Assembly: GCA_024642215.1 (NCBI GenBank) | Contig: JAHEBO010000006.1 | Span: forward strand, 1 to 41,960 | Source: Limnohabitans sp. | Lineage (GTDB): Bacteria > Pseudomonadota > Gammaproteobacteria > Burkholderiales > Burkholderiaceae_C | DNA length: 41,960 nt | Direction: 5' to 3' | Part shown: in pieces, positions 7,981-17,256 of the stretch | How positions within the stretch are numbered: the stretch's first letter is position 1 | Layout: every line of letters starts with the position of its first letter | Notes under the pieces: generated by a model | Told to the model about the DNA's origin: nothing | Databases searched by the model: none | The model's input: only the letters and a program-made list of their open reading frames with translations | Program-made: the position numbers and the translations under genes

Positions 7981-8757
7981 ATGAGAAAAGCTGAAGCACT
8001 AACGCCTGCCGTACCCACCATTCAAGTCATCGAGCGCCTTTTTTCTCTGATGGATGTTTTGGCGTCCAGAGAAGATGCCATTTCATTGAAAGAAATCAGC
8101 GAAAAAACCGGCTTGCATCCGTCCACCGCGCACCGCATTTTGAACGACCTCACCATTGGTCGTTTTGTCGATCGGCCCGAGCCTGGCAGCTATCGCTTAG
8201 GCATGCGTTTGCTCGAATTGGGCAACATGGTCAAAGCGCGTTTGAATGTGCGCGATGCAGCACTGGCACCGATGCGGGACTTGCACAAACTGATTCAGCA
8301 ACCCGTGAATCTCAGCATGCGTCAAGGCGACGAAATTGTGTACATCGAGCGCGCCTACAGCGAACGCTCTGGCATGCAAGTGGTTCGCGCCATTGGTGGG
8401 CGCGCCCCACTCCACCTCACCTCGGTTGGCAAACTTTTCTTGTCGGTTGATGAACCGATGAAGGTTCGCAGTTACGCCACCCGAACTGGTTTGAGTGGCC
8501 ACACAAAAAACAGCATCACACAATTGCCCGTATTGGAACGGGAACTTTCCAAAGTGCGCCAATACGGCATTGCGCGCGACAACGAAGAGCTTGAACTGGG
8601 CGTGCGTTGCATTGCAGCGGGCATCTATGATGACCAAGGCAAATTGTTGGCAGGTTTGTCAATCTCGGCGCCTGCTGATCGACTCGATGAGGCATGGCTG
8701 CCAAAGTTGCAAGCTACTGCGGAGGGAATTTCCCACGCACTCGGCTACCAAGCGTAA
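7981..8757 (+). CDS. IclR-family transcriptional regulator
   Basis: A 258-residue regulator. Residues about 15-78 form the N-terminal winged helix-turn-helix (RLFSLMDVLASREDAISLKEISEKT then GLHPSTAHRILNDL), followed by a linker helix and the IclR effector-binding domain with RQGDEIVYIERAYS and APLHLTSVGKLFLS. Family members sense small organic acids or aromatic metabolites and usually control a neighbouring catabolic operon, but no obvious catabolic target is adjacent here: upstream is aat-bpt and downstream a convergent peptidase. The effector and regulon cannot be told from sequence. Ends in a bidirectional terminator at 8759-8785. Confidence 0.9.
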   Translation: MRKAEALTPAVPTIQVIERLFSLMDVLASREDAISLKEISEKTGLHPSTAHRILNDLTIGRFVDRPEPGSYRLGMRLLELGNMVKARLNVRDAALAPMRDLHKLIQQPVNLSMRQGDEIVYIERAYSERSGMQVVRAIGGRAPLHLTSVGKLFLSVDEPMKVRSYATRTGLSGHTKNSITQLPVLERELSKVRQYGIARDNEELELGVRCIAAGIYDDQGKLLAGLSISAPADRLDEAWLPKLQATAEGISHALGYQA

Positions 8758-8758
8758 A

Positions 8759-8785
8759 AAAAAGCCCGTTCATCACGGGCTTTTT
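8759..8785. terminator. Bidirectional rho-independent terminator
   Basis: AAAAAGCCCGT (8759-8769) pairs with ACGGGCTTTTT (8775-8785) around a 5-base loop; A run on the left, T run on the right. It serves the IclR gene on the plus strand and pbpG on the minus strand. Confidence 0.93.
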
Positions 8786-8815
8786 GGGGGGACTCCAATG
8801 GGAGAAAGATTTTGA

Positions 8816-9865
8816 TTAGCCTGCAGTATTGGCAGCCGTCATGATGTGACGGGCATGATTGGTTTCAACCCATCGGCGAACACGTTCGGCATCGGCGATG
8901 CGGCTGAGTTTGCCCGCTGAATCCAAAAATACCATGATCAACTTGCGACCAGAAACTTTGGTCTGCATCACCAGACATTGGCCAGCTTCAGAGATGTAAC
9001 CTGTCTTTTGCAAACCGATGTCCCAGTTGGGGCTTTTAACCAATCGGTTGGTTGTGTTGTATTGCAAGGTACGACGGCCAACAGCCACTTCACGGCCTGG
9101 CGACGTTGAAAGCTCACGCAACAAGGGAACGTTGTAAGCCGCACCCACCAAAACAGCCAAGTCGGTTGCACTGGATTGGTTGCGACTAGAAAGTCCGGTT
9201 GGCTCGACATAGTTGGTAGAGGCCATGCCCAAACCGCGAGCGCGATCGTTCATGGCTTTGACAAACGTAGGCAAGCCACCTGGATAGGTGCGACCTAAAG
9301 CGTGTGCTGCCCGGTTTTCACTGGACATCAATGCCAAATGCAATAAATCGCCACGGCTTAAAACAGAACCAACCGCCAAGCGTGAGGAGCTGCCTTTTTC
9401 TGTGTCGACGTCTTCTTGGGTAATGGCGATCATTTCGCTGTGAGACAGATTGGCATCGCTGATGACCAATCCGGTCATGAGCTTGGTCAATGAGGCAATG
9501 GGCAATACAGCTTGATCGTTTTTGCGGAGCAAGACTTCGTGCGTATCTTGGTCGATGACCAAAGCCACGCTGGAACGCAAATCGAGGGCATCAGCGCTTT
9601 GATGCAAGCCAGCTGTACGGCCATAAGAAGGACGTGTGTCGACTTGTTTAGCTTTTGCTACTTTTCGTGCTTTGGGGGCTGGTTTGACCGCTTGCTGAGA
9701 GGCTTTGGCCGCATTGGCAGGTTTACGAACAGTGTCGCCGTCGGCCGCGTAAATTGAAACTGACATGAAGGCCATCAAGCACACAGGCAGGCAATGGCTC
9801 ATGAAACGGCGGAAAAACAGGCGATTTAGTGGAGTCAAAGCGATACTTTCAATGCCCAAAATCAT
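8816..9865 (-). CDS. pbpG: D-alanyl-D-alanine endopeptidase (PBP7-like serine peptidase S11)
   Basis: A 349-residue penicillin-binding serine peptidase that cuts D-Ala-mDAP crosslinks in the periplasm. The three active-site motifs are present: SLTK (Ser125-Lys128), SEN (182-184) and KTG (287-289). The N terminus has a basic segment and a hydrophobic stretch (CLPVCLMAFMSVSIYAADG), consistent with a Sec signal peptide; a start at the ATG at 9802 (residue 22) would give a more standard signal length. A lysine/alanine-rich linker of about 35 residues follows. No clear Shine-Dalgarno supports either start. It is convergent with the IclR gene. Confidence 0.9.
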   Translation of the reverse strand: MILGIESIALTPLNRLFFRRFMSHCLPVCLMAFMSVSIYAADGDTVRKPANAAKASQQAVKPAPKARKVAKAKQVDTRPSYGRTAGLHQSADALDLRSSVALVIDQDTHEVLLRKNDQAVLPIASLTKLMTGLVISDANLSHSEMIAITQEDVDTEKGSSSRLAVGSVLSRGDLLHLALMSSENRAAHALGRTYPGGLPTFVKAMNDRARGLGMASTNYVEPTGLSSRNQSSATDLAVLVGAAYNVPLLRELSTSPGREVAVGRRTLQYNTTNRLVKSPNWDIGLQKTGYISEAGQCLVMQTKVSGRKLIMVFLDSAGKLSRIADAERVRRWVETNHARHIMTAANTAG

Positions 9866-9912
9866 TCAGAATTTGGCGAGTGTAATAGAAACTTCGCATA
9901 GTGTACATAAAT

Positions 9913-9947
9913 AAAAAAAGTCGCGCAAGATCAATACCTTGCGCGAC
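9913..9947 (-). terminator. Rho-independent terminator after leuA
   Basis: On the minus strand GTCGCGCAAG (9947-9938) and CTTGCGCGAC (9929-9920) form a 10-bp stem with an 8-base loop, followed by seven T (9919-9913). It lies 40 bases beyond the leuA stop. Confidence 0.92.
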
Positions 9948-9986
9948 CTTCTTGAAGACGTTTTTCAGTCTTCTGGGATTTCAGCC

Positions 9987-11525
9987 TTAGCCTTGTGCCG
10001 CCACCCGATCGGCTTTGCTTTGAAGCTTGTTCAAAGCACTCAAATAGGCTTTGGCGGAGGCCACAATGATGTCCGGATCGGATCCCACACCATTCACCAC
10101 GCGACCGCTGTTTTGCAGTCGAACCGTGACTTCGCCTTGGCTTTCGGTCGATCCACTGATGGCGTTGACAGAATAAAGCACCATTTCAGCGCCACTTTCA
10201 ACAATCGATTCGATGGCTTTCAGGGATGCATCGACCGGGCCGTTGCCATCGGATTTGCCATGGACTTCTTTGCCATCGACTGTAAAAACGATAGTGGCTT
10301 GAGGACGCTCGCCAGTTTCGCTATGTTGCGCCAATGAGACAAAAGCATACTGCTCTTTGTCTTGCGTGACGCTTTCTTCACTGACCAAGGCCAAGATGTC
10401 CTCGTCAAAGATCTCGCTTTTGCGATCCGCAAGCTCTTTAAACCGTGTGAACGCAGCGTTCAATTCAGATTCACTTTCAAGCACCACACCCAACTCTTGC
10501 AGGCGTTGTTTGAAAGCGTTGCGGCCACTCAATTTTCCCAACACAATTTTGTTGGCAGACCAGCCCACATCTTCTGCACGCATGATCTCGTAGGTGTCAC
10601 GCGCTTTCAAAACGCCATCTTGGTGAATGCCTGAAGCGTGTGCAAAAGCATTGGCGCCAACCACCGCTTTGTTAGGCTGAACCACAAATCCGGTGGTTTG
10701 ACTGACCATGCGGCTGGCGGCCACGATGTGAATCGGATCGATGTTCATCTCTAAACCGAAATAGTCTTTGCGTGTTTTAACCGCCATGACAATTTCTTCC
10801 AATGAACAGTTACCAGCGCGTTCGCCCAAGCCATTGATGGTGCACTCCACTTGGCGAGCACCGCCAAGTTTGACACCCGCCAAACTGTTGGCCACCGCCA
10901 TGCCCAGGTCGTTGTGGCAATGCACGGACCAAATGGCTTTGTCGGAATTGGGAATGCGCTCGCGCAATGTTTTGATGAACTGGCCATACAACTCTGGCAC
11001 CGCATAGCCCACAGTGTCTGGCACGTTGATGGTGGTGGCACCTTCAGCAATGACGGCTTCGAGCACTTGGCACAAAAAGTCCATGTCGCTGCGGTAGCCG
11101 TCTTCAGGGCTGAACTCCACATCGGCCACCAAGTTGCGGGCAAAGCGGACAGATTGCTTGGCTTGCTCCAAAACCTGTTCGGGCGACATGCGCAGTTTCT
11201 TTTCCATGTGCAGGGGTGACGTGGCAATGAAGGTGTGAATGCGGCCATTGTTGGCACCCTTCAAAGCTTCAGCCGCCCTAGAAATATCGCGGTCATTGGC
11301 GCGCGACAATGAGCAAATGGTGGAATCTTTGATGGCATTGGCAATGGCTTGTACCGCTTCAAAGTCGCCGTTGGAGCTGGCTGCAAAACCGGCTTCAATC
11401 ACGTCCACGCGCAATCGTTCCAATTGACGCGCAATGCGCAGCTTTTCGTCACGGGTCATAGAGGCACCGGGTGATTGTTCACCGTCGCGCAATGTCGTGT
11501 CAAAAATAATCAATTTATCGGCCAT
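9987..11525 (-). CDS. leuA: 2-isopropylmalate synthase
   Basis: A 512-residue LeuA that condenses acetyl-CoA with 2-oxoisovalerate, the committed step of leucine synthesis. The catalytic TIM barrel starts with [13 protein letters not shown] (Arg13-Asp14) and carries the metal-binding HCHND at 202-206; the C-terminal roughly 130 residues form the LeuA regulatory domain that binds leucine. The Shine-Dalgarno CCAGGAGTG precedes the ATG. A leucine-rich leader ORF and a terminator hairpin lie in the 187 bases upstream (11570-11679), implying transcription attenuation in addition to feedback inhibition. It is last in the ilvB-ilvH-ilvC-pssA-leuA run of genes. Confidence 0.97.
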   Translation of the reverse strand: MADKLIIFDTTLRDGEQSPGASMTRDEKLRIARQLERLRVDVIEAGFAASSNGDFEAVQAIANAIKDSTICSLSRANDRDISRAAEALKGANNGRIHTFIATSPLHMEKKLRMSPEQVLEQAKQSVRFARNLVADVEFSPEDGYRSDMDFLCQVLEAVIAEGATTINVPDTVGYAVPELYGQFIKTLRERIPNSDKAIWSVHCHNDLGMAVANSLAGVKLGGARQVECTINGLGERAGNCSLEEIVMAVKTRKDYFGLEMNIDPIHIVAASRMVSQTTGFVVQPNKAVVGANAFAHASGIHQDGVLKARDTYEIMRAEDVGWSANKIVLGKLSGRNAFKQRLQELGVVLESESELNAAFTRFKELADRKSEIFDEDILALVSEESVTQDKEQYAFVSLAQHSETGERPQATIVFTVDGKEVHGKSDGNGPVDASLKAIESIVESGAEMVLYSVNAISGSTESQGEVTVRLQNSGRVVNGVGSDPDIIVASAKAYLSALNKLQSKADRVAAQG

Positions 11526-11569
11526 GTTTCACTCCTGGTTTGAAATCTTCAAAAAAGCAAATTGAAAAT

Positions 11570-11602
11570 AAAAAAAGCCCGCTGCGGTTGGCAAACGGGC
11601 TT
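11570..11602 (-). terminator. Attenuator terminator of the leuA leader
   Basis: On the minus strand AAGCCCG (11602-11596) pairs with CGGGCTT (11581-11575), with an extra TGC/GCA pairing inside the loop, followed by seven T (11576-11570). It stands 45 bases before the leuA ATG and 24 bases after the leader ORF stop, so it is an internal, conditional terminator for leuA. The same GCCCG arm can pair with CGGGC at 11641-11637 inside the leader ORF. Confidence 0.85.
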
Positions 11603-11625
11603 GATGGGAAATAGAACAGCGTGCG

Positions 11626-11679
11626 CTACATATCCCGCCCGAGGGGCGTCAGCAGTAGGGCTAGCAAATTCAATTTCAT
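11626..11679 (-). CDS. leuL: Leucine-rich leader peptide of leuA
   Basis: A short ORF on the minus strand encodes MKLNLLALLLTPLGRDM, then TAG. Seven of 17 residues are leucine, six of them in residues 5-13 (codons CTA, TTG, CTG and CTC). Such a run is the hallmark of an attenuator leader peptide: scarcity of charged Leu-tRNA stalls the ribosome here. Downstream, CGGGC (11641-11637), in codons 13-15, can pair either with GCCC upstream (11647-11644) or with the 5' arm of the terminator (11600-11596), giving the expected pause and antiterminator alternatives. No clear Shine-Dalgarno is seen. The peptide itself probably has no other function. Confidence 0.8.
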   Translation of the reverse strand: MKLNLLALLLTPLGRDM

Positions 11680-11703
11680 GAAAAGACTGTAACACAAGTT
11701 TTT

Positions 11704-11726
11704 AAAAACTGTTTACTGGTGTAAAC
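11704..11726 (-). terminator. Weak hairpin with T run at the pssA stop
   Basis: On the minus strand GTTTAC (11726-11721) and GTAAAC (11716-11711) pair around ACCA, followed by AGTTTTT. The stem includes the pssA stop codon. It is AT-rich and short, so it may be a weak terminator separating pssA from the leuA leader, or nothing. Confidence 0.3.
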
Positions 11727-12528
11727 CCCGTTCGTCGGGATCCTCGGTGGACGTGCTGATGACACTGGTTTGCTCACCCTTAAACCGACGCCAAGCGTAC
11801 AAGGCGTAGCCACTGAGGCCATATAAAACAAACAAACCAAAGAGTGCCATTGGCGGATGAATGTTGACGGCTGCAATGCCCAAGGCAATGAGCACAATGA
11901 CCACGAAGGGCACGCTTTGCTTCATGCTGACATCTTTGAAGCTGTAAAACGGCACATTGGTGACCATGGTAAGCCCCGCAAACAATGCCACAACAAACAT
12001 GGGCCACGCCATGCTGGCTGCAGAAACCTCGGCATCGGTCATGATGGAAATAAAGCCCATGACCAAAGCTGCGGCTGCCGGTGACGGTAAGCCCTGAAAA
12101 AATCGTTTGTCAACCACTGCGGTGTTGACGTTAAAACGTGCCAAGCGCAATGCCGCGCATGCACAGTAGACAAAGGCTGCTATCCAGCCCCAACGACCCA
12201 AGCCCTTGAGCGACCACTCGTAGGCAATGAGTGCAGGCGCAGCGCCAAAGGAGACCATGTCGGACAACGAGTCCATCTGTTCTCCAAAGGCACTTTGCGT
12301 GTTGGTCATGCGCGCCACTCGGCCATCCAAACTGTCGAGCACCATGGCACAAAAGACTCCCACAGCGGCCATGTCAAAGCGGCCATTCATGGCCATCACG
12401 ATGGCGTAAAAGCCACCGAACAGGGCTGCCAACGTGAACAGGTTGGGCAGCACATAAATGCCCTTGCGGGGCTTACGCACTTGACCACCCATTTCGGCGT
12501 CGTCAGAAGTTTCTATGCCATCGTGCAT
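11713..12528 (-). CDS. pssA: CDP-diacylglycerol-serine O-phosphatidyltransferase
   Basis: A multi-pass membrane enzyme (271 residues from the ATG at 12528) making phosphatidylserine, the precursor of phosphatidylethanolamine. The CDP-alcohol phosphatidyltransferase signature is complete: Asp65, Asp68-Gly69, Ala72-Arg73, Gly82, Asp86 and Asp90 (DSLDGRVAR then GEQMDSLSD). About seven hydrophobic helices follow. The frame extends upstream to 12600 and into ilvC, but the ATG at 12528 leaves a normal 34-base gap. It lies between ilvC and leuA, an arrangement I associate with Burkholderiales; why a phospholipid gene sits in a branched-chain amino acid block is not explained by the sequence. Confidence 0.92.
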   Translation of the reverse strand: MHDGIETSDDAEMGGQVRKPRKGIYVLPNLFTLAALFGGFYAIVMAMNGRFDMAAVGVFCAMVLDSLDGRVARMTNTQSAFGEQMDSLSDMVSFGAAPALIAYEWSLKGLGRWGWIAAFVYCACAALRLARFNVNTAVVDKRFFQGLPSPAAAALVMGFISIMTDAEVSAASMAWPMFVVALFAGLTMVTNVPFYSFKDVSMKQSVPFVVIVLIALGIAAVNIHPPMALFGLFVLYGLSGYALYAWRRFKGEQTSVISTSTEDPDERGLHQ

Positions 12529-12562
12529 GCGACAGTTCTTTCTAGTTAAGTGGCGAACAAAA

Positions 12563-13591
<1,029 letters not shown>

Positions 13592-13642
13592 TCAAAAATC
13601 GTTCAAAAAGTAAATGGGTTAAACGCGGAAATTCGCGCTGAG

Positions 13643-14134
13643 TTAGACGCGCAAAATGCGCTCACCCCGACCAATGCCACAGGCACCGGTGCGGACTGTT
13701 TCAAGAATGGCGCTGCGGTCGATGGCTTCCAAAAACGCATCGTTTTTGGATTGGTCGCCCGTCAGTTCCACGGTGTAGCTTTTGTCGGTGACATCAATCA
13801 CACGACCCCGGAAGATATCAGCCATGCGCTTCATCTCTTCACGTTCTTTGCCTACGGCGCGAACTTTGACCAGCATGAGTTCGCGCTCAGTGTAGGCACC
13901 TTCGGTTAAGTCAACCACTTTGACCACTTCAATGAGGCGGTTCAGGTGCTTGGTAATTTGTTCAATGACGTCGTCAGAGCCAGCCGTTTGGATGGTCATG
14001 CGCGACAAGCTTGGATCTTCGGTGGGCGCAACACTGAGAGACTCAATGTTGTAACCACGGGCTGAGAACAAGCCAACCACCCGAGACAATGCGCCGGGTT
14101 CGTTTTCTAGCAAGACTGCGATGATGTGTTTCAT
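13643..14134 (-). CDS. ilvH: Acetolactate synthase small (regulatory) subunit
   Basis: A 163-residue regulatory subunit that binds valine and activates the catalytic subunit IlvB. The N-terminal ACT domain (MKHIIAVLLENEPGALSRV onward, with ARGYNIESLSVAPTED) and the C-terminal domain (DRSAILETVRTGACGIGRG) are complete. The frame opens at 14170, but the ATG at 14134 has a GAGGA Shine-Dalgarno and the family's conserved first residues. A strong hairpin fills the gap to ilvB (14153-14191). Confidence 0.96.
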   Translation of the reverse strand: MKHIIAVLLENEPGALSRVVGLFSARGYNIESLSVAPTEDPSLSRMTIQTAGSDDVIEQITKHLNRLIEVVKVVDLTEGAYTERELMLVKVRAVGKEREEMKRMADIFRGRVIDVTDKSYTVELTGDQSKNDAFLEAIDRSAILETVRTGACGIGRGERILRV

Positions 14135-14152
14135 GTGCGATTCCTCTTTTCG

Positions 14153-14191
14153 CCGCCCTCCCCTGCACACGGTAATGTGCAGGCTTGGCGG
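14153..14191 (-). repeat. Intercistronic hairpin between ilvB and ilvH
   Basis: CCTGCACA (14162-14169) pairs perfectly with TGTGCAGG (14176-14183) around a 6-base loop, and an outer CCGCC (14153-14157) / GGCGG (14187-14191) extends it. No T run follows on the minus strand; the ilvH Shine-Dalgarno comes next. It could be a processing, stabilising or attenuating element that adjusts IlvB:IlvH ratios. Confidence 0.65.
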
Positions 14192-14233
14192 TCAATAGAT
14201 TCTTCTAAAGTTAATTCAAATGATGGGCGTGGT

Positions 14234-16024
14234 TCAGAGGTCTTCGGGGCTGAGCAACATTTCTGTAATGCCCTTGCCTGCTTGAACCATGGGGAACACG
14301 TTTTCGGTGGGGTCAGTCCGGAAGTCCATGAACACTGTGCGATCTTTGAGCTTGCGCGCTTCACGCAACGCAGGCTCGACGTCTTCCGGACGCTCAATGA
14401 GCATGCCCACATGGCCATAGGCTTCGGCCAACTTCACAAAGTTGGGCAAGGCGTCCATGTAACTGTGGCTGTAACGGCCTGAATATTCAATTTGTTGCCA
14501 CTGACGAACCATGCCCAAATAGCGGTTGTTCAAGGACAAAATTTTGATGGGCGTGTTGTATTGCAAGCAGGTAGAAAGTTCTTGAATGCACATCTGCACT
14601 GAGCCTTCACCCGTCACACAAAACACTTCAGATTCTGGTTTGGCCAACTTGATGCCCATGGCGTAAGGAATGCCCACGCCCATGGTGCCCAAGCCACCGG
14701 AGTTGATCCAGCGACGTGGCTCGTCAAACTTGTAGTACTGCGCGGCCCACATTTGGTGCTGGCCCACGTCGGACGTGATGTACGCATCGGCGTCTTTGGT
14801 CATGCCGTACAAAGTCTCAATGACTTTTTGGGGCTTGATGACTTGCGTGTTCTCGCTGTCGTACTTCATGCAGTTGCGTTGGCGCCAGCCGTCAATGGTG
14901 GACCACCAGGCACCCAAAGCATTGTTGTCGGGCTTCAAACCCGACTCTTTGATCATGGCGATGAGTTCAGTCAACACATCTTTGACGTCGCCCACAATAG
15001 GCACGTCGACCTTCACGCGCTTGGAAATGCTGGAAGGGTCGATGTCGATGTGGATGATCTTGCGTTCGTTTTGCGCAAAGTGTTTGGGGTTGCCAATGAC
15101 GCGGTCGTCAAAACGTGCGCCCACGGCCAACAACACGTCGCAGTGTTGCATGGCGTTGTTGGCTTCCCAGGTGCCGTGCATACCGAGCATGCCCAAGAAC
15201 TTGGGGTTGGTGGCGGGGAACGCACCCAAGCCCATGAGGGTGTTGGTGACGGGGTACCCCAACATTTCCACCAACTGGCGCAACTCGCCTGAGGCATTGC
15301 TCAGTAACACGCCACCGCCGGTGTAAATGTAAGGACGCTTGGCGGCCATCAACAGCTGAAGGGCTTTGCGAATCTGTCCGCTGTGGCCTTTGCGCACAGG
15401 GTTGTAAGAACGCATCTCAACAGTTTCGGGGTAGCCGGTGTAAGGCACCTTGTTGAAAGACACGTCTTTAGGAATGTCGACCACCACAGGGCCTGGACGG
15501 CCACTGCGAGCGATGTGAAATGCCTTTTTCATGATCTCCGCCATGTCGCGGGCATCTTTGACCAAGAAGTTGTGTTTGACGATGGGGCGCGTAATGCCCA
15601 CGGTGTCGCATTCTTGGAAAGCATCAAGGCCGATGGCAGCCGTTGGCACCTGGCCACTGATGATGACCATCGGAATGCTGTCCATGTAGGCAGTGGCAAT
15701 GCCCGTGACGGCATTGGTGAGTCCAGGGCCAGAGGTGACCAAGGCCACACCAACATCGCCTGTAGCGCGTGCATAGCCATCGGCTGCATGAACTGCAGCT
15801 TGTTCGTGGCGAACCAGCACGTGCTGAATGGTGTCTTGTTTGAAGAAGGCGTCGTAAATGTGCAGAACTGCACCACCAGGGTAGCCCCAGATGTATTTGA
15901 CGTTTTCGGCCTGGAGCGACTTAACGAGGATTTCGGCGCCACGCAAATCTGTTGCGGAAGCACTGGCAGCTGCGGCAGCAGCAACGTTGGCCGCATTGGC
16001 CATTTCAGCTTTGGAGATTTCCAT
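14234..16024 (-). CDS. ilvB: Acetolactate synthase large (catalytic) subunit
   Basis: A 596-residue thiamine-diphosphate enzyme producing acetolactate or acetohydroxybutyrate. Seen: the ThDP-domain glutamate in [31 protein letters not shown], the FAD-binding middle domain, and the ThDP/Mg motif [16 protein letters not shown] through SLNNRYLG near the C terminus. The N terminus carries an alanine-rich stretch before GAEILVKSL. The frame begins with TTG at 16030, but AAAGG is spaced correctly for the ATG at 16024. Divergent from the sigma-factor gene; the 225-base gap holds a TATAAT box and a candidate leader ORF. Confidence 0.97.
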   Translation of the reverse strand: MEISKAEMANAANVAAAAAASASATDLRGAEILVKSLQAENVKYIWGYPGGAVLHIYDAFFKQDTIQHVLVRHEQAAVHAADGYARATGDVGVALVTSGPGLTNAVTGIATAYMDSIPMVIISGQVPTAAIGLDAFQECDTVGITRPIVKHNFLVKDARDMAEIMKKAFHIARSGRPGPVVVDIPKDVSFNKVPYTGYPETVEMRSYNPVRKGHSGQIRKALQLLMAAKRPYIYTGGGVLLSNASGELRQLVEMLGYPVTNTLMGLGAFPATNPKFLGMLGMHGTWEANNAMQHCDVLLAVGARFDDRVIGNPKHFAQNERKIIHIDIDPSSISKRVKVDVPIVGDVKDVLTELIAMIKESGLKPDNNALGAWWSTIDGWRQRNCMKYDSENTQVIKPQKVIETLYGMTKDADAYITSDVGQHQMWAAQYYKFDEPRRWINSGGLGTMGVGIPYAMGIKLAKPESEVFCVTGEGSVQMCIQELSTCLQYNTPIKILSLNNRYLGMVRQWQQIEYSGRYSHSYMDALPNFVKLAEAYGHVGMLIERPEDVEPALREARKLKDRTVFMDFRTDPTENVFPMVQAGKGITEMLLSPEDL

Positions 16025-16045
16025 ATTCAACCTTTGTGAATTTCT

Positions 16046-16129
16046 CTAACGAAAAACCTTGGGTGCTCTTTTGCGGGACTCTTGTGAAGTCGCATCAGAA
16101 CTTAAGACCACCAACATGAGCCTGCGCAT
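16046..16129 (-). CDS. Candidate ilvB leader ORF rich in branched-chain residues
   Basis: A 27-codon ORF beginning MRRLMLVVLSSDAT and ending in TAG 21 bases before ilvB. Codons 4-9 are Leu-Met-Leu-Val-Val-Leu, five of six branched-chain, as expected for a leader peptide sensing charged Leu/Val-tRNA. A start at the internal ATG (codon 5) has AGG four bases upstream. Against it: I see no GC-rich terminator with a T run between this ORF and ilvB, so any control would have to be translational or use a structure I cannot see. Confidence 0.4.
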   Translation of the reverse strand: MRRLMLVVLSSDATSQESRKRAPKVFR

Positions 16130-16184
16130 GTAAGCACTTTGGCCGGATGGTGATCCGTTTGCGTTTTTTCAATTGCAACCCAGC

Positions 16185-16190
16185 ATTATA
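16185..16190 (-). promoter_or_regulatory. ilvB: -10 box upstream of ilvB
   Basis: A perfect TATAAT on the minus strand (16190-16185). No good -35 hexamer stands 16-18 bases upstream, so an activator may be needed. Transcription would start near 16178, giving a leader of about 150 bases. Confidence 0.5.
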
Positions 16191-16249
16191 GGGCCCAGAA
16201 TGCCATAATCTCCCTCGCCCTGAACGGGTGCCGCATTTGGTGCATCACA

Positions 16250-16816
16250 TTGGCCACAGAACAAGAACTCTCAGATTTCCTCAAGAACACCGAAAAACGT
16301 GCCTTCAAGCGCACGCTTTACCACGTTCGCAATGAGGAGTCGGCGCTCGACATCCTGCAAGACAGCATGATCAAGCTGGCCACGCACTACGGCGACAAGC
16401 CTGCAGCGGAGCTGCCCATGCTCTTTCAGCGCATTTTGTCCAACACCACCCTCGATTGGTTCAGACGTCAAAAAACCCGAAACGCCTTGTTTTCAAACAT
16501 GAGCGACTTTGGTACTGACGCCGAAGGGGAAGATTTCGACTTTTTAGAGAATTTGGGCGGCATGGGTGAGCCAGGTCTGGGCGAAAGCACCGAGGACCAA
16601 ACCCACAGAAAACAGGTTTTTCACCAAATTGAGGCAGAAATTCAAGAATTGCCGCCACGTCAACGAGAAGCCTTCCTGCTGCGTTATTGGGAAGAGATGA
16701 ACCTTTCCGAAACGGCTGCGGCCATGGGCTGCACGGAAGGCAGTGTCAAAACTCACTGTTCTCGGGCTGTTCAGGCGCTGAGCAAAGCACTTCGCGCCAA
16801 AGGATTTAACACATGA
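16250..16816 (+). CDS. ECF-type RNA polymerase sigma factor
   Basis: A 188-residue sigma-70 family protein of the extracytoplasmic-function group. Region 2 is visible at about residues 12-80 (ALDILQDSMIKLA, LFQRILSNTTLDWFRRQKTRN) and region 4 at about 125-182 (ELPPRQREAFLLRYWEEMNLSETA then MGCTEGSVKTHCSRAVQAL). The only plausible start is TTG at 16250 (TTG GCC ACA GAA); no ATG occurs in the frame until well inside region 2. First gene of a six-gene plus-strand run with overlapping or near-abutting reading frames to 19421. Its stop overlaps the next ATG (ATGA). Which promoters it serves is unknown. Confidence 0.9.
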   Translation: MATEQELSDFLKNTEKRAFKRTLYHVRNEESALDILQDSMIKLATHYGDKPAAELPMLFQRILSNTTLDWFRRQKTRNALFSNMSDFGTDAEGEDFDFLENLGGMGEPGLGESTEDQTHRKQVFHQIEAEIQELPPRQREAFLLRYWEEMNLSETAAAMGCTEGSVKTHCSRAVQALSKALRAKGFNT

Positions 16817-17256
16817 AAACGCAAGCCAATCTCGACATGACACGCGTTGACCGGTTGGGTCAGGCGCTAGCGCGCCGTTTGAACGAGCACGCCACAGAAT
16901 TACCACACGACATTTCAGAACGCTTGCGCGTTGCGCGCATGCAGGCACTCGAACAACGTAAACGCGAACCTGTGAAGTTAACTGCACCGCAACTGGTCAT
17001 GGCCGGCGGCCCCAACATCAGCCCTTCTGACGAAGGCCTGAATCTTTGGAGTCGACTGGCCTCCGCCCTGCCTCTGATCGTCTTGATGATTGGCTTGGCC
17101 AGTATTCACGTCTTCCAAAACGAACACCGCACCAACGAAATTGCATCCCTCGACGCCGAATTGTTGACCGATGATTTGCCGCCAGATGCCTATACCGATC
17201 CAGGCTTCTTGATTTTCCTCAAGTCAAACCCGCTTCAGGCAAAGGTTGCGGATTGA
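16813..17256 (+). CDS. DUF3619 single-pass membrane protein, possible anti-sigma factor
   Basis: A 147-residue protein with a cytoplasm-sized N-terminal part rich in Arg and Glu (residues 1-78), one transmembrane helix at about 81-101 (RLASALPLIVLMIGLASIHVF) and a short acidic C-terminal domain with LLTDDLPPDAYTDPGF. I recognise it as DUF3619. Its ATG overlaps the sigma-factor stop, so the two are coupled. Position after an ECF sigma gene plus a soluble N-terminal domain and one membrane helix fits an anti-sigma factor, but the usual zinc-binding HxxxCxxC motif is absent, so this role is inference. Confidence 0.8.
   Translation: MKTQANLDMTRVDRLGQALARRLNEHATELPHDISERLRVARMQALEQRKREPVKLTAPQLVMAGGPNISPSDEGLNLWSRLASALPLIVLMIGLASIHVFQNEHRTNEIASLDAELLTDDLPPDAYTDPGFLIFLKSNPLQAKVAD

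Noticed and set aside
11697-11710. 14-bp palindrome AGTTTTTAAAAACT between pssA and the leuA leader
   Set aside because: AT-only core of this kind arises easily; no promoter or operator pattern could be placed around it.
16240-16242. GTG as start of the sigma factor
   Set aside because: It is out of frame with the sigma-factor reading frame; TTG at 16250 is in frame and begins the conserved N terminus.
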